Positions 1-11,095 of a stretch of DNA of 64,000 bases are shown one piece after another; positions within the stretch are counted from its first letter, which is position 1, and the number at the start of each line of letters is the position of its first letter. The notes under the pieces are model-generated. The model ran no database searches. It was not told where the DNA came from and was given only the letters and a program-made list of their open reading frames with translations. Source of the DNA: Lingula anatina (Eukaryota > Brachiopoda > Lingulata > Lingulida > Lingulidae); the NCBI RefSeq assembly GCF_001039355.2, contig NW_019776179.1:623928-687927 (forward strand), written 5' to 3'. The translations under genes were made by a program, and so were the position numbers.

Positions 1-960
1 GGAAGTACAGGGTGTACATATTACCCATACTGTGACCCACCAACACTACGCGGCTGTTGTTGTTCATAGTGAACGTTTCCTCTATCAGCTGCTTGAATTT
101 CAGGAAAAAATCTGCCTGCTCATCTGAAACATTAAAATTTTGAAATGAGCTATTCATATTTCCACAAGTTTGTTTCTACCATAACATTGGTCTGGTAAAT
201 GCAAAATAACAGAGGAAATCCTTTGTCTCAATGACATCACATTCCCAACAATGAAAAGATTCATTTGCTGGTCTAAAAGGGGTCCAAAAAATGTTTTGCT
301 CTCTTACTTGGTGCTTTCCTGAAGTCATATGGTGCTCCTCTCACAGACTGGTTCCTTACATAGCCCATGCTTAACAAGTCCTGGACCATAACCGAAAAAT
401 AGGAGGCTGAAAGAAAAAAAAAACATGGGTGTTATGCAGTTCATTAAAATCACACACACACACACACATGCACGCACGCACGCAAACACATCAACCAGGT
501 CAAGTGTATATGTTAGTCTTATTCACTTCCTTCTTAACTCAGTGAAAAAGAATAAATCACACCAAGGCACTTGTTTTTTTTTAAAGTCATTGTTTTAGCC
601 AGATCTGCTCTGTAAAGCACACTGCTAATAAAGATGGGCTGAAAATATTAATTTAACATATTTCACCTTAAACACAATAACAGTACGAAGAAACAAGTCA
701 ATTTCTATTAATGCAAATGCATAATCCTCCCACTACTGATCTCAATCAGAAATTTCCTAAATATCCTAGAAATTGTTCAGCTATAGCTAGGCTATAGCTA
801 TTCATATTATCACAAAAATTTATTAAAATCAACATTATTATTATTATTACTAATGTGTTTGTACTTACTAGGTGATATTTCACTAGAGTCCAGCCATTCT
901 ACAGTCTTAGTTCCACCAAAGCCTGGGATCCTGATGTCTACTCCAGGAGAGTTCTTTGTN
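1..960 (-). CDS. PLA2G15: Group XV phospholipase A2 (LCAT family), partial, three exons
   Basis: Lysosomal phospholipase A2/LCAT-type alpha/beta-hydrolase; the family deacylates phospholipids and transfers acyl groups. Three minus-strand exons join in frame: 869 to about 959 (5'), 308-406, and 1-123 (continuing off the window). The first reads TKNSPGVDIRIPGFGGTK, the N-terminal PGV...PGFG block of the family. The second reads GYVRNQSVRGAPYDFRKAP, matching the conserved RGAPYDW/F segment. The third has VVLVGHSMGNMYTLYF, the nucleophile elbow with the catalytic Ser in GHSMGN (the usual mammalian form is AHSMGN). Donors and acceptors are consensus and phases agree. The 5' exons are missing: the coding match stops at the N at 960, beyond which the sequence is repeat-like. 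The Asp and His of the triad lie outside the window. The family is secure; PLA2G15 rather than LCAT is inferred. Confidence 0.85.
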
Positions 961-1046
961 TCCCCCCTCGGGGGCTTCGCCCCCCTCGTTTCCGCTTACT
1001 GCCCCCCTGGCATTTTGCTCAGGCTACGGCCCTGGTATACCCGCTT
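960..1046. mobile_element. Terminal fragment of a DNA-transposon-like repeat beside an N
   Basis: Directly after the single N at 960 the sequence becomes GC-rich with self-complementary runs of C and G. It ends in a motif whose reverse complement begins CAGGGCCGTAGCC. This resembles the ends of the short element at 46217-46385 (CAGGCCCATAGCCAG / CAGGCCCGTAGCCAG), so it is probably one end of a related DNA transposon. The N shows an imperfect join here, so the element may not truly abut the phospholipase exon. Confidence 0.45.
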
Positions 1047-1829
1047 ATAGAAGCAAATTTAGGTGCAAGCGCACTTTTACCTGAAAGATGAGACGAGACT
1101 AAAAATCAAAACAGATAAGATTTTCAAAAACAAAGAAAACAAGGCAGCAAAGCTGTCAAATGTACAGGCAAAAAACAGAAAATAACAATGCACAAAATAG
1201 GCTATTGTCAATTCTGATGCAAAAGTACATTATGTATTATAACGGCAAATTCAACATCAAATTTTAATTATGCTCAACAGGTAATACCGATGTAAGTAAA
1301 ATATGTAACAAGCATAAGGCTTCAGGCCCATGGGAGTTCAAGTTCACACTTTAAAAATGCCAGAATGAGAAATATGAAAATTTCACACAAAATTGCATAA
1401 ATTCAATAAAAAATGATAACCCACTTGAGCTGGCTTTCTAATTTGAACTGCATGCCAATCCTAAAAAAAACAATATAAACAGTTTACTGCCATTTTATAT
1501 GATCAACTAAGAAAATTGATGAGATGGGAAAAATATCAATAGAACAGTGTTAATGTCTAATTTCCTCCATTCTGAGATTCTGAACATAGTGGATGATTGA
1601 ATCTGACAAATGCAATGATATGAGTTTATTTCCATTTTTGACACTTTATTGCACAATACACGATAACAAGTTTACCATCATTTTTACACAATCAACTAAC
1701 AATGTTGTAAAGATGCAGGAAATGTCAAACGAACACTTTTACGTATCTTATTAGTTCAATAATGAGACTGTTAACATGCCAAAGAATTTAATCTAAGGAA
1801 ATGTGAAAAAATAGCATAAATTCTAAAAT
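1047..1829. other. Non-coding AT-rich stretch
   Basis: No exon, RNA gene or clear repeat could be supported. It probably belongs to an intron or the 5' flank of the phospholipase gene. Confidence 0.4.
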
Positions 1830-2262
1830 AATGGCCGGATTATGCTGCTTTTCTAAATCAACCTGCGTTTTAGTAAAATTGACAACTCCTGTGAGTATAA
1901 TGACAATTGGCCTATCTGTTTTTCTTATATTGTGTTATCAAAAAAAAAAAAAAAAAAAAAAAACAGCATTACTTCCATAAAAATTGCCCGATCACGGTGA
2001 TTTTCGAACTTGGCTTGCGTATTATGAATATTTATCAGTTCTGTAAGTTTCAAGCCAAATGGTAAAACGGTTTTTCACTTATCGTGTTATTGGTGTTGCA
2101 AAAATGTTGAAAAAAAGTGAAAAAACAACATAACTTCCCTTAAAATGGCCCGATGATGCTGATTTTCGAACTTGACCCCGCGTATTATGAATATTCATCA
2201 GTCCTTTAAGTTTGAATACAAAAAGTAAAATGGTATTCCACTTATCGTGTTATCGCTGAGTG
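1830..2262. repeat. Degenerate direct repeat, unit about 162 bp
   Basis: Units share a block containing CTTCC...AAAATGGCCCGAT, then GATTTTCGAACTTG, GCGTATTATGAATATT and CACTTATCGTGTTAT. Clear units begin near 1967 and 2129; a decayed one is near 1830. A run of A at about 1940-1963 separates the first two. The motif looks like a dispersed invertebrate repeat rather than a satellite, since only two or three units are present. Confidence 0.6.
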
Positions 2263-2330
2263 CACGGCGACGACGGCGATGGCGACGGCGACGGCAACGA
2301 CAAACGCAGGTGACGGCTATATGTACAGAC
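2263..2330. repeat. GACGGC/GGCGAC hexamer-like microsatellite
   Basis: Short imperfect runs of GGCGAC and GACGGC follow the last 162-bp unit and may be its variable tail. Confidence 0.5.
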
Positions 2331-2399
2331 TGCGTCTGTACATAAAAAATAGGACTTAAAAAAAACAATTAAAAAAAGCATTGGTAGCCATAGATACCC

Positions 2400-2552
2400 C
2401 TCCCTCAAAAACAAACAAACAAACAAGCAAACAGGCAGACAGATAAACAGACAGGCAAGGAGACAGACAGACAGATAAACAAACAAACAAACAAACAGAC
2501 AGACAGACAGACAGACCAATAAACAAATAAATAAACAAACAAACAAACAATC
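2400..2552. repeat. (AAAC)n/(AGAC)n tetranucleotide microsatellite
   Basis: Alternating blocks of AAAC and AGAC repeats. Open frames read through it are Cys/Leu/Val-rich and are artefacts of the repeat. Confidence 0.9.
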
Positions 2553-2650
2553 CACCCACCGATAGTAAACCTAGCGTCCATTTCATACTACTAACATGAG
2601 ACTTTTATTGTCAAACGGTATATACTAGCAAAACTGACGCGAAAGGTATG

Positions 2651-2901
2651 TATGTTTGGTGTCAAAGGGCAAATATATACTACGATGTGTGTGTTCACAT
2701 TGTATATACACGTCTATGGCCATTGCTTCAGCTGTCACGGCAAATTTGCAGCAATTACATGTGCTAATAAATATGATAATATCCAAGGAACATGTCTTAA
2801 AAAGCATTTACCAACAACATATAAAACGTCAAGGGTTGATTGGCACCTAACTACCATTACGAACGCTTAAGTTTAACTCTCTTCAGCAAGAGTCTAATTA
2901 C
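2651..2901 (-). repeat. 3' end of the UGT gene, duplicated inside its own intron
   Basis: This segment (last codons plus about 200 bp of 3' flank) is matched in direct orientation by 3714-3973. Shared landmarks are GTGTCAAAGGGCAA, ATACACGTCTATG and AACTCTCTTCAGCAAGAG. It marks an old tandem duplication of the UGT locus. Confidence 0.85.
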
Positions 2902-5039
2902 TCGTACAGCCGCCTTAAACATACATACAGCGAAAACCTTCAACAGAAAGGTGAAACAAAGAAATGCAGCGACAAATGGCAAGATTATATCTAGAAGGTA
3001 ATATTGGTACCATGACAGTTTGAAAACCGCCTCATTGTGAAGAAATAATGGACCACGGTGGCGGATCACGTAGTCAATCCAGAATAAAAATTCATCCTTT
3101 CCTGATATTGGAACGTCTTGTAAAATTTCGGACATCTTTGCCGCTTTTTGTTTGTATTTCCCATTAGTTAGTACCTCGTTGATTGCTTCCTCTAGCTCTA
3201 TCTGTGTCATTGTATGAAAGTCGATTAAAACCCCGATTTTTGCCCTTTTCACCAATTTAGCTGCATTATGATGCTGGTCTGCAAAAAGCGGCACTGCTAC
3301 CACGGGCACAGCGTGGAACAGCGTCTCCCACGTGCTGCTGATACCACAGTGTGTGATGAACAGCTTCATGGCGGGGTGAGCTAGAATGTCGTTTTGTGGA
3401 ATCCACTCCATGATCTTGGTGTTTTCCCCTAAAGATGGCGGAACAGGTCCTTTGTATCGCCATAATACTTTCTGTGGAAACTTGGAAAATACCTTCGAAA
3501 AAAATTCAAGAGATATTATATTAAGTTGTGGCACAGTTAACCAATATGACAAGATGGAAATTCACTATATGCCATATTTATCAAATATAGACCTGATTAA
3601 TTAAGTACGCAATTAAAAGATTACGCATAGAAGCGTGCAGATGTAATATCTGCTTACATGCAGATACGAACATGAATTTGGCATCAAAATAATAACATTA
3701 TGCGCAATGTGTGTATATTTTGTGTCAAAGGGCAATTATATACCACGATGTGTGTGTTTACATTGTATATACACGTCTATGACCGTTGCTATGGCTGTCA
3801 CGGCAAACACTGTGAATTTGCAGCAATTGCATGTGCTAATAAAGATGATAACATGTAAGGAACATGTCTTAAAATGCGTTTATCGATAACATATAAAATG
3901 TCAAGGGTTGCTAGGCGCCTAACTACCAAAACGAACGCTTAAGTTTAACTCTCTTCAGCAAGAGTGTAATTACAATAATTACGGACAAGTAGCTGGAACT
4001 AACAGGCCCCACTTAAATCCAATAATAACGATTCTTCCAATTGGAGACACAATGATTTCTATAAATGTAAATTGTTCACCTTAGCAAATAGTTCTGCTGT
4101 CTCCTCTTCCAACGTCGGCATCATAGATCCAAAACTCATAAGTATAACCCCATGATGAGCAGACGACATAAAAGAAAGTAGATCGGACGACAGAGGGCGC
4201 GGTGGGGTCCACTGTAGCCCGGATATTGGTTTTATATGAGGCATGACAGGTCTAGGAAAGTCAAGGGCAAAATGTGTATTGGCTGCGATAATTATAGAGA
4301 CGTTTTCAAAGCAACGATGAATTGGAGGAAAGTTATAATCAGGCAGAAACGTTGACAGTAGATTTTCTATGTCTCTAATGTAATAGTAGTTATAAAATGC
4401 ATTTGCAGCTATCCAAAGCATTGTATTTCTGAAGCGCTCCATGTAGTTCATATTGTTTGTAAAGTCTGCGCCTTCCATAAGGGTCGTGGCTGGATTTAAG
4501 GGATTCTGATTTGCAATCCACAAACCCGTTAATCCATAGTTTGAGTACATGACAGATGGGAGTTTTAACTGATACAAAAGAATTGCAGAACACAATTCCA
4601 AGTAATCAAATATGAACAAAGAAAAGGTTCCTCTTTTGATTTTACTCATAAGTTGTTTGTCAGACAACATGTGTTTACAAGTTTCGCGATTAGATTCAGA
4701 TTCTATTTGAATTAGAGTAAAAATGTCGGATTTCACCAACCGCATCATTGTCTTGAAATCTAATTTCCGAGGTAGTTGTGATCCGTCGTTGACAGTTACG
4801 TTATACGTCTCCAATACAACGCCGGGTAGGAGTCGCCAGGGTGTGTAGTCGGCCCTGACTATCATGGTCACATTATGACCATGTTCAGTTAACATCAAGG
4901 CCAACTCCATATTCATAGCTCTGGAAGTGTGAGTAGCTCCATACGGCAGCATGAGAATTTTGTCTCCGTGGCAAGAAGGGGTAAGGCACAGTAGGCCTAA
5001 AAAAAGGCTAAGTCCTAGTCTGTCAATAACCTGGTACAT
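2857..5039 (-). CDS. UDP-glucuronosyltransferase, complete, two exons, 531 aa
   Basis: Membrane UGT of the ER that transfers a sugar from a UDP-sugar to small lipophilic acceptors. Exon 1 is 4080-5039 (320 codons), exon 2 is 3492-2857. The intron (3493-4079) has GT-AG ends and phase 0, and splicing restores LFAK-VFSKFPQKVLW. An N-terminal signal peptide ends near residue 25. His37 (in GATHTS) fits the catalytic His position. The UGT signature lies at about 365-397: it reads THCGISSTWE...AVPLFADQ, with Cys where the usual HGG has its first Gly and Ala for Gly before VP. A membrane helix at about 483-512 is followed by a basic tail ending KLKRS, a KxKxx ER-retrieval motif. The length is typical. 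Substrate cannot be told. Relics of a second copy lie in its intron and upstream at 6698-7110. Confidence 0.93.
3714..3973 (-). pseudogene. Relic of a second UGT 3' end within the UGT intron
   Basis: Homologous to 2651-2901. It keeps only about the last 13 codons (LLLKRVKLKR-like) and the downstream flank. The base triplet corresponding to the functional stop is changed. It lies within the phase-0 intron of the intact UGT, between exon 1 (4080) and exon 2 (3492). The simplest reading is unequal tandem duplication followed by deletion, so that a hybrid gene survives with the leftover 3' end in its intron. Confidence 0.75.
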
Positions 5040-5047
5040 GGCACTGG

Positions 5048-5320
5048 TTCAGGCAAACGAAAAAAGTCCATTCCTAGCAGTTATGTTAACACCTCAACGA
5101 TCTCTCACAAAAGCACACCCACGGTCAAATAAATAATCCCGTGTTAGATGCTTTGGCTCCTGTTCTTAAACCAACTAGAGGAAAACACAGGAATCAATCC
5201 CCAGAGAAAAATTTGGGACGTAGGAATTAATCGTGAGCGGAAACTGGCATCATAAGTCGTCGAAGGTCGAATCGCGTGGAACGTTCCCTAGAGAGAGATA
5301 TGTTGGATGTTATTATGACA
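5048..5320 (-). promoter_or_regulatory. UGT 5' flank shared with the upstream UGT relic
   Basis: The 270 bp upstream of the UGT start is recognisably repeated at about 6853-7110, for example in the CACAGATTC/CACAGGAATC area and the CGTTCC..GAGAGAGA block. It must contain the 5'UTR and probably the promoter. No TATA box was assigned. Confidence 0.5.
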
Positions 5321-5599
5321 GCTGTATCCCTTCATTTGAATCCCACTGCTATACATGTGTAAGCATCGTAGTACTTTGTTAGCTCATGCACATCCTAACG
5401 CTCAAATTATTAAAAAGTTTGTGCTGATATACCTGCATTCCAATCCGTACAAGTACTTCGACTACTGCCTGGATTGTGACCTACTTTGCACTTTGTGTAC
5501 GCGTAGATATTCCTGCCTTTTCAGTTAACCTTGTTTTAACTTCATTTGTTATTTATAAAAAAAAACTAAGGCATCGCGTTGGTGTTTGTAACAAACAGA

Positions 5600-6323
5600 T
5601 CTCTAACATCACAAGGTCTTGATTATTCAACATTCGGAATATTGGCACAATAAGGAAATATCTGAATCAATCATCTGCTGCTACTGTTATACACTCATTG
5701 GTAACTTCCAGGTTGGACTATTGCAATTCTATATCATATGGCTGTCCAGATGATAAGATTAAAAGACAACGCATCCAGAATATCTCAACACGGCTTTTAA
5801 TGCTATAGCCTAGGGATTGCCATATCACTCCAATTTTAAAGCAGCTGCACTGGTTACCAGTTAGGGCCAGGATTTTATTTAAGGTTTTAGTTTTTATACA
5901 TGCTGCTTTTTATAACCTAGCTCCACCATATATAACTGATCTAGTAAAACATTATAGCCCTCAAAGATCCCTGAGGTCTGGTGACAAACTTTTACTGAAA
6001 GTTCCCAAATCAAAGTTAAAAACATATGGTGACATATCATTTCGTGTAGCTGCACCAGTAGAGTGGAAGACGAATAGAATCACAAGGATCTTTTAAAAAG
6101 GAATTGAAAACTCACATTTTTAAGACATTTTATTCATGGATTTTAAATTTTACATGAAAGAAGCCTTGGATTTTTTTTTTTACTTTTATTATTGTTAATT
6201 ACAGTTTAGTCTAGTTCTGATTTATATAATATATATCTTAACTATTTTTATCTATAAACTTCTTTGTATTTTATGTTGTACAGTCTATTGAATACTGTAT
6301 GGATTTTAGACTCAAAATAAATA

Positions 6324-6345
<22 letters not shown>
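5600..6345 (+). mobile_element. CR1/L2-type LINE 3' fragment, degenerate reverse transcriptase C-terminus
   Basis: Translation shows the conserved end of a non-LTR reverse transcriptase: VTSRLDYCNSI, then LHWLPVRARILFKVLVF, then YSPQRSLRSGDKLLL, then KTYGDISFRVAAP, then KKELKTHIFKTF. A stop codon (LML*PRD) and a frame slip near the end make it inactive. It ends with an ATT-rich trinucleotide tail at about 6326-6375, as is common for L2/CR1 3' ends. It sits between the intact UGT and the UGT relic, so it inserted in the duplicated intergenic DNA or arrived with it. Confidence 0.85.
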
Positions 6346-6354
<9 letters not shown>

Positions 6355-6445
6355 GTTATTATTATTGTTATTATGTTACTGGTGCTATAATTGATGGACT
6401 AGTAGTACCGTAGTAGACGTAGTGGTAGAAGTAGTAGTAGCAGTA
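6326..6445. repeat. (TTA)n / (GTA)n trinucleotide repeat tail
   Basis: A run of ATT/TTG triplets continues the LINE 3' end and passes into GTAGTAG-type triplets up to about 6445. Confidence 0.8.
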
Positions 6446-6697
6446 GGGCCTAATTTTATTAGTACTGTATACGTATACATATGGTATATAGCGAACAGAA
6501 CATGCAAAATTAATGATTTCAATTTGAAGCAAAAATAATTACAAAAGTACAAATGCCCACATTCCTTCACTTGTCCACAGAACATCATATTCAGATTTAC
6601 GAACGTCGCTTGCTGGAGAATAATTGCCTTAATTATTGTCGTTTTTAATACCACAGGGGATACTGCATGTAAGGTTAGTTCGCAATCACTGATAACT

Positions 6698-7110
6698 TCT
6701 CCATATTCATAGCTCTGGAAGTGTGAATTGCTCCATACGGCAGTATGGGAATTTTGTCCCCATGGCAAGAAGTGGCAAGGTATAGTAAACTTAAAAGGAA
6801 GCAAAGTCCTATAGTCTGTAAAGAAGCTGGTACATGGCACTGGTTCAGGCATATGAACAGATACAGCTGTGTTTATGCCTCAACGATATCTCACGAGAGC
6901 ACACTCAGAGTCACGTAGATGTTCCTATGTTTGATGTTGAGGCTCCTGTTCTTAAACTAACTAAAGGTAAACACAGATTCAGCCCACAGAGGGAAAATGA
7001 GACGCAGTAAGGAATCAGACGCGGAAACTTTCATCTTCAGTCGCATAAATCGTCGAGGGAAGTATCGACTGTGGCACGTTCCTTGAAGAGAGAGAAGCTA
7101 GATGTTATAA
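6698..7110 (-). pseudogene. UGT exon 1 start and 5' flank, broken copy
   Basis: The bases 6698-6838 match the first ~45 codons of the intact UGT (4909-5039), including the start context. A one-base insertion after about codon 8 shifts the frame, and homology ends near the codon for Met in the MNME segment. Upstream homology to the intact gene's flank continues to about 7110. It is a truncated, non-functional second UGT copy. Confidence 0.8.
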
Positions 7111-8544
7111 TGCCAGAAAGTATTCCACTAACGTTTTGTTCACTTTGTTTACAGCCTGCTGTGACTGGTATAACTGTTGCTCTCGCCTTGCTGAAAATTA
7201 TGGGATTATTTGGACATTATAATTAATTATTTCATTGCATCGTTTACTGTCATAAATCTCACAAAACATTTGTGTAGCTACTGGTTAAAACTCTGAATAG
7301 TACACCGGCTCCACATCCCTGTTAAGAAGTCTAGGTCTAATTTGTTTGTACTGTCTTGTAATTATAAGAAGCAATGTATCCTATGACTTGTCATATTGGA
7401 TTTCCTTAAAATATTCAAGGATACACTCTTGTTAATCGTCAGATGCGTATAATAAAAGTAATAAGGATGTGGAACCACTGGGAATAAATACTTAATCCTA
7501 TACAAGCAAACTAAACGCATAATAAAATTTGCAAACTATAGTGACGTGTGTTAAGATACTTCATGGTATATTACCACAGTGTAACAGAGAAGATAGAAGC
7601 AATGTGGATGGGGAGGTTTTTTTGCTTATATACACCTGTCCTTAGTAAAATGAAAAGTTTGCAGCAATATTAGTCTGCGGTAACAAGTTTGCTGGAGATT
7701 GCAAGACAGATTTTATTGCTTCTACATGTACATGTAGTATGCAGTCATATTGCAGCTTTGTTGCAGATTTGCAAGTTGCAGCAATATTGCAGCAATTTGC
7801 AGCAGCTAAGCCCATGATACTTTGCTTATGATACATGTAGTTAAGGGTCCTAGAGACCAGTCCAAGTAGCGGGTGTGTAATGTCTTTTTTCTCATTCACA
7901 TTTATACATCTACTTTCTATAACTTTATAAACAAACATACAACTAAAAATATGGATATATTTTAATAAAACAGTTCACTTCATACTACATTTAGTCACAG
8001 ATTCATTGTGCAAATAGTAAATCGACCACGAAAAAAAGGAAAAAAGAGTGGAAAAAGATTTTAAAATCTATAAATAAGTTCCTGTTGATAGTAACAATGT
8101 ACTTCATCGTATATTGATCTACAGTATTATCGTCTGTAAAGATAAATTCGTATGCATTTCCCTCCATTTTTTTGGAACTTCTCTCATCTCATCCTCTCTC
8201 CTCATTCTTCTTAAATCTAAATTCCAGTCGATCATATGTGCTCATTTTGGATCTCTGGTGTTTTGCACGGGTGATAAAAATGAGATTTTTCACAGCAGCG
8301 TTCAGTGAATAACCACGAAATAGTAACTGCAACTCGTCACATCACAGCACAACCTACATGTACAAAGAGGCAGATGATATATGCAAAAGCATAGTTGTAG
8401 TCGTTACAAATATTATATAAATACAAAATGTTAAATATGACGGTGGGATATAATTATTCGAAAACATATTGGCACTCTACATTGTTTTATTTTTCGCACT
8501 GAATTTTCCAGGAAAGCCAGCGCGTTTGTTAAGGGAGCACTTAC
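7111..8544. other. Intergenic, no gene recognised
   Basis: No credible exon. Between about 7660 and 7810 there are loosely repeated TTGCAGCAA/GCAATATTGC words. A terminal exon of the GBP relic could lie here but was not recognised. Confidence 0.4.
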
Positions 8545-9999
8545 CACCACTTCCTCCCCCTCTGTTCTGAACGTGTCGAAGCCCTTCTTCGAGATTTCTC
8601 TTTTGCTGTAGAAGAATCCTTATCTGGTCAGCATTTTGATTTGTGCGGTTTCCGTGGGCATCTAATTGTTCCTGGTTCAAACGCACGCGGTCTTTCAATT
8701 CTGTGGTAATTCTCAGCACTTCTGCTTCTTTAATTTGTATTTCACGTTGCTGCTCGCTGTTCCCTCTCCGAATTCTTACTTCATACCGCTCCCTCAATTC
8801 GCTCCTCTCCTGTTCCAGTCTTCTCATACTTTTCTCACGGTTAGTTTCTATCTTTCTCAGCGTTTCCATCAAGGCCTGCTCTGTCTCGGCGTTCTGCTGT
8901 TTCTCCATCTCAATAAGGACGCGCTCAGTCGCCATCTCCTGCTCCTTCTTGGCTACCGCCCCTGCAGTTTGGTGAATCAGCTGGGTCTGGGTCTGCTTCT
9001 CGTTCTCGAAGTCTTCCCTCACCTGCCGGGCGCAGTAGGCGGGGCCCTTCTTAGGGTACTGGTCGTAGAGGACAAAGACCTTCTGTAAGTCTTGGATGAA
9101 GTCAAAATGGCCGTCGGAATGAGATTATTTTTCTTCGTCGATCTTTGTCTGTACGATGCTGGTAAAGAGAACATCCAACATTTCTCTGTACAGTTGAAAG
9201 GCATCTGATTCGTTGTTTTGACTGATCATGGTGAACTCCTTTTCGACGTCTGTCTGGAATTATTCAAGTAAAATATTTAAGAAGCTACATCTTGCGACGA
9301 GTCCATGGAAAGAAAATGAAAATGAATAAAAATGAGAATATATATATAAAGCCGTATACTTTTGTGCAAACTGTAGGTTTATAACACATATAACATACGA
9401 GGTATGGTTTAAATTAGTTTTGACACAGCTTTATTGGTTAAACATAAAATATAATAAATTGAGAGAGAGCGCGCAACGCACATTCATGCGATTGTAAAAT
9501 TCTCCATCATCATCAAAGATGGCGTACTCTGCAAATGCTTTCTCGGCATAGTTATCGAAATAGTGTCTGTGCCTTCCTTCAAGCTCATTTTCTGCGAGCG
9601 GCAGCTCCTCAACAGTGTCTTGCATTGTAACTTTGTAGACCTACAGCGCCATCTCTACTGCCTTCAGGCACTCCGCCTGGCGAACAGCTACCACAGCATT
9701 CTCCACAGATGGGATCTTATCTTGGCGAAAGGCCAGCACACAATTACGGGCGATTTCCACCAGATCTAGAATAAAATAGCATTGTATCTAAGCATCTCCT
9801 TCAATTTTAAGAATTACTTCACTAATGGGAATGTTAAGTAAATTAGGTAAATTGGACATATTCAGTGAAATTTCGAGCAGAGCTGCCTGTTCGTGATCGG
9901 CGACTGAACCGGTTCCCTCACTTTGCTTTGACAATGTGAGGAAGGTGGATGCTCACCCAGCAGGACGAAGAATAAGACCTGTCAAAGGGCGAATAAGCT

Positions 10000-10879
10000 G
10001 TATTTGAGCCAAATGCCTAGAACCAATTGCAGAAGACAACGAGAAACCCGAACGTCATAAAGCTACTGTGGAGCACACTTACTGCAAACAAAAGAATAGA
10101 ATGACATGTACATGTACCATCGGAACATGGAACCAAAAAAAAAAAGAACAAATATGAAAACTGGAAATCATCCTACAAATATCAGAGGTCAACATGTTGG
10201 CATTTTTGAGATGAAAATGAGCTGGGAGTACAAATCACAATGATCATATAGACAAACAGCACCAAACCTAAGGAAGGTTTTGGACCATCTCCCACAGAGT
10301 CTTTATGGTAAGCTAGATTAGTATTAGTGACCAGCATTAACACGGAAAGCGAACGAATGGGAATTTGATTGAATGCAGATGAGACAGAAGTAATATATGA
10401 CAGTTGCGCAAAGCCCACTCTCGACAATTTATAACATCAAAGTTAAAGACACGCAGCTGAAATAAGTGAACCGTTCCAAATACTTGGGATCAAAAGTCCT
10501 TCCAAACGAATATACATACAGGCAAGAATTGGACAAGCAAAGGTATCATTTAAAAAAGTACAATCAACACTTACCAAACCAAAAGTCAATATTACAAATA
10601 TTAAAAGTGATAGAAACAGTTATACGGTCTACAATAATAAACGGGTGCGAAGCAAAGACCATAAGCAGCAACATGAAAAATAAATCAAATGCACTTGAAA
10701 TTTGGTGCTACAGAGGAATACTAAAACACACAGCACACAACCATCAGGCCACGTGTAACTACAGGTACAATAAGAAAGACACAATGTACTTTTATTGGAC
10801 ATTGCGCAAGAAAAGGCGGTCTGGAAGCCAGCATAACCACATGAAATATTTGGGGGAAAGAAGTGGAAGACAAACACCC
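10000..10879 (+). mobile_element. Decayed non-LTR retrotransposon (reverse transcriptase C-terminal part)
   Basis: An open stretch from about 10466 reads KYLGSKVLPNEYTYRQEL, then TIINGCEAKTISSNMKNK, then ALEIWCYRGILK. This is the well-known pattern after the RT palm in LINE-encoded proteins (KYLGS, LLYGCEAWT, EMWCYRRMLK). The bases before it (about 10000-10465) look like the same element with stops and frame slips. It lies in an intron of the GBP relic. The clade was not resolved. Confidence 0.7.
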
Positions 10880-11095
10880 CATTTCCATAGATTTTTAGAT
10901 CGATCTATCCCTGTGGGGAGTCTCACTAGATTACTGTCAGCTTGGCCGGCTTAAGTGTCTGCCCCGCCTACTGAACGCTGTAAGGGGGTAATTAACTATG
11001 GTGTCCGCTCGGCTGACTGCAATTTAGCGTGAACCTCCAGGGAGTTAGGTCGATCTAAAACTTAATCTTTAGATCGATCTAAATCTCTGGGAAAG
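10880..11095. mobile_element. MITE-like element, TIRs around GATCGATC, copy 1
   Basis: Ends are inverted repeats: left about 10880-10906 (CCATAGATTTTTAGATCGATCT) and right about 11071-11095, whose reverse complement reads CCCAGAGATTTAGATCGATCT. The interior (CCCTGTGGGGAGTCTCACTAG, GGGGGTAATTAACTA, CTCGGCTGACTGCAATTTAG) is shared with 52441-52645. No coding capacity. Homology to copy 2 runs a little past the right TIR, so exact ends are uncertain. Confidence 0.8.

Noticed and set aside
2250-2586. Cys/Leu/Val-rich open frames on the minus strand
   Set aside because: They are read through the AAAC/AGAC microsatellite; composition follows the repeat and there is no gene-like context.
7642-7938. 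98-codon minus-strand open frame
   Set aside because: Made largely of repeated TTGCAGCAA/GCAATATTGC words; no homology recognised.
8643-9088. Plus-strand open frames opposite the GBP coiled-coil exon
   Set aside because: Antisense shadows of an exon whose minus-strand translation clearly matches the GBP family.
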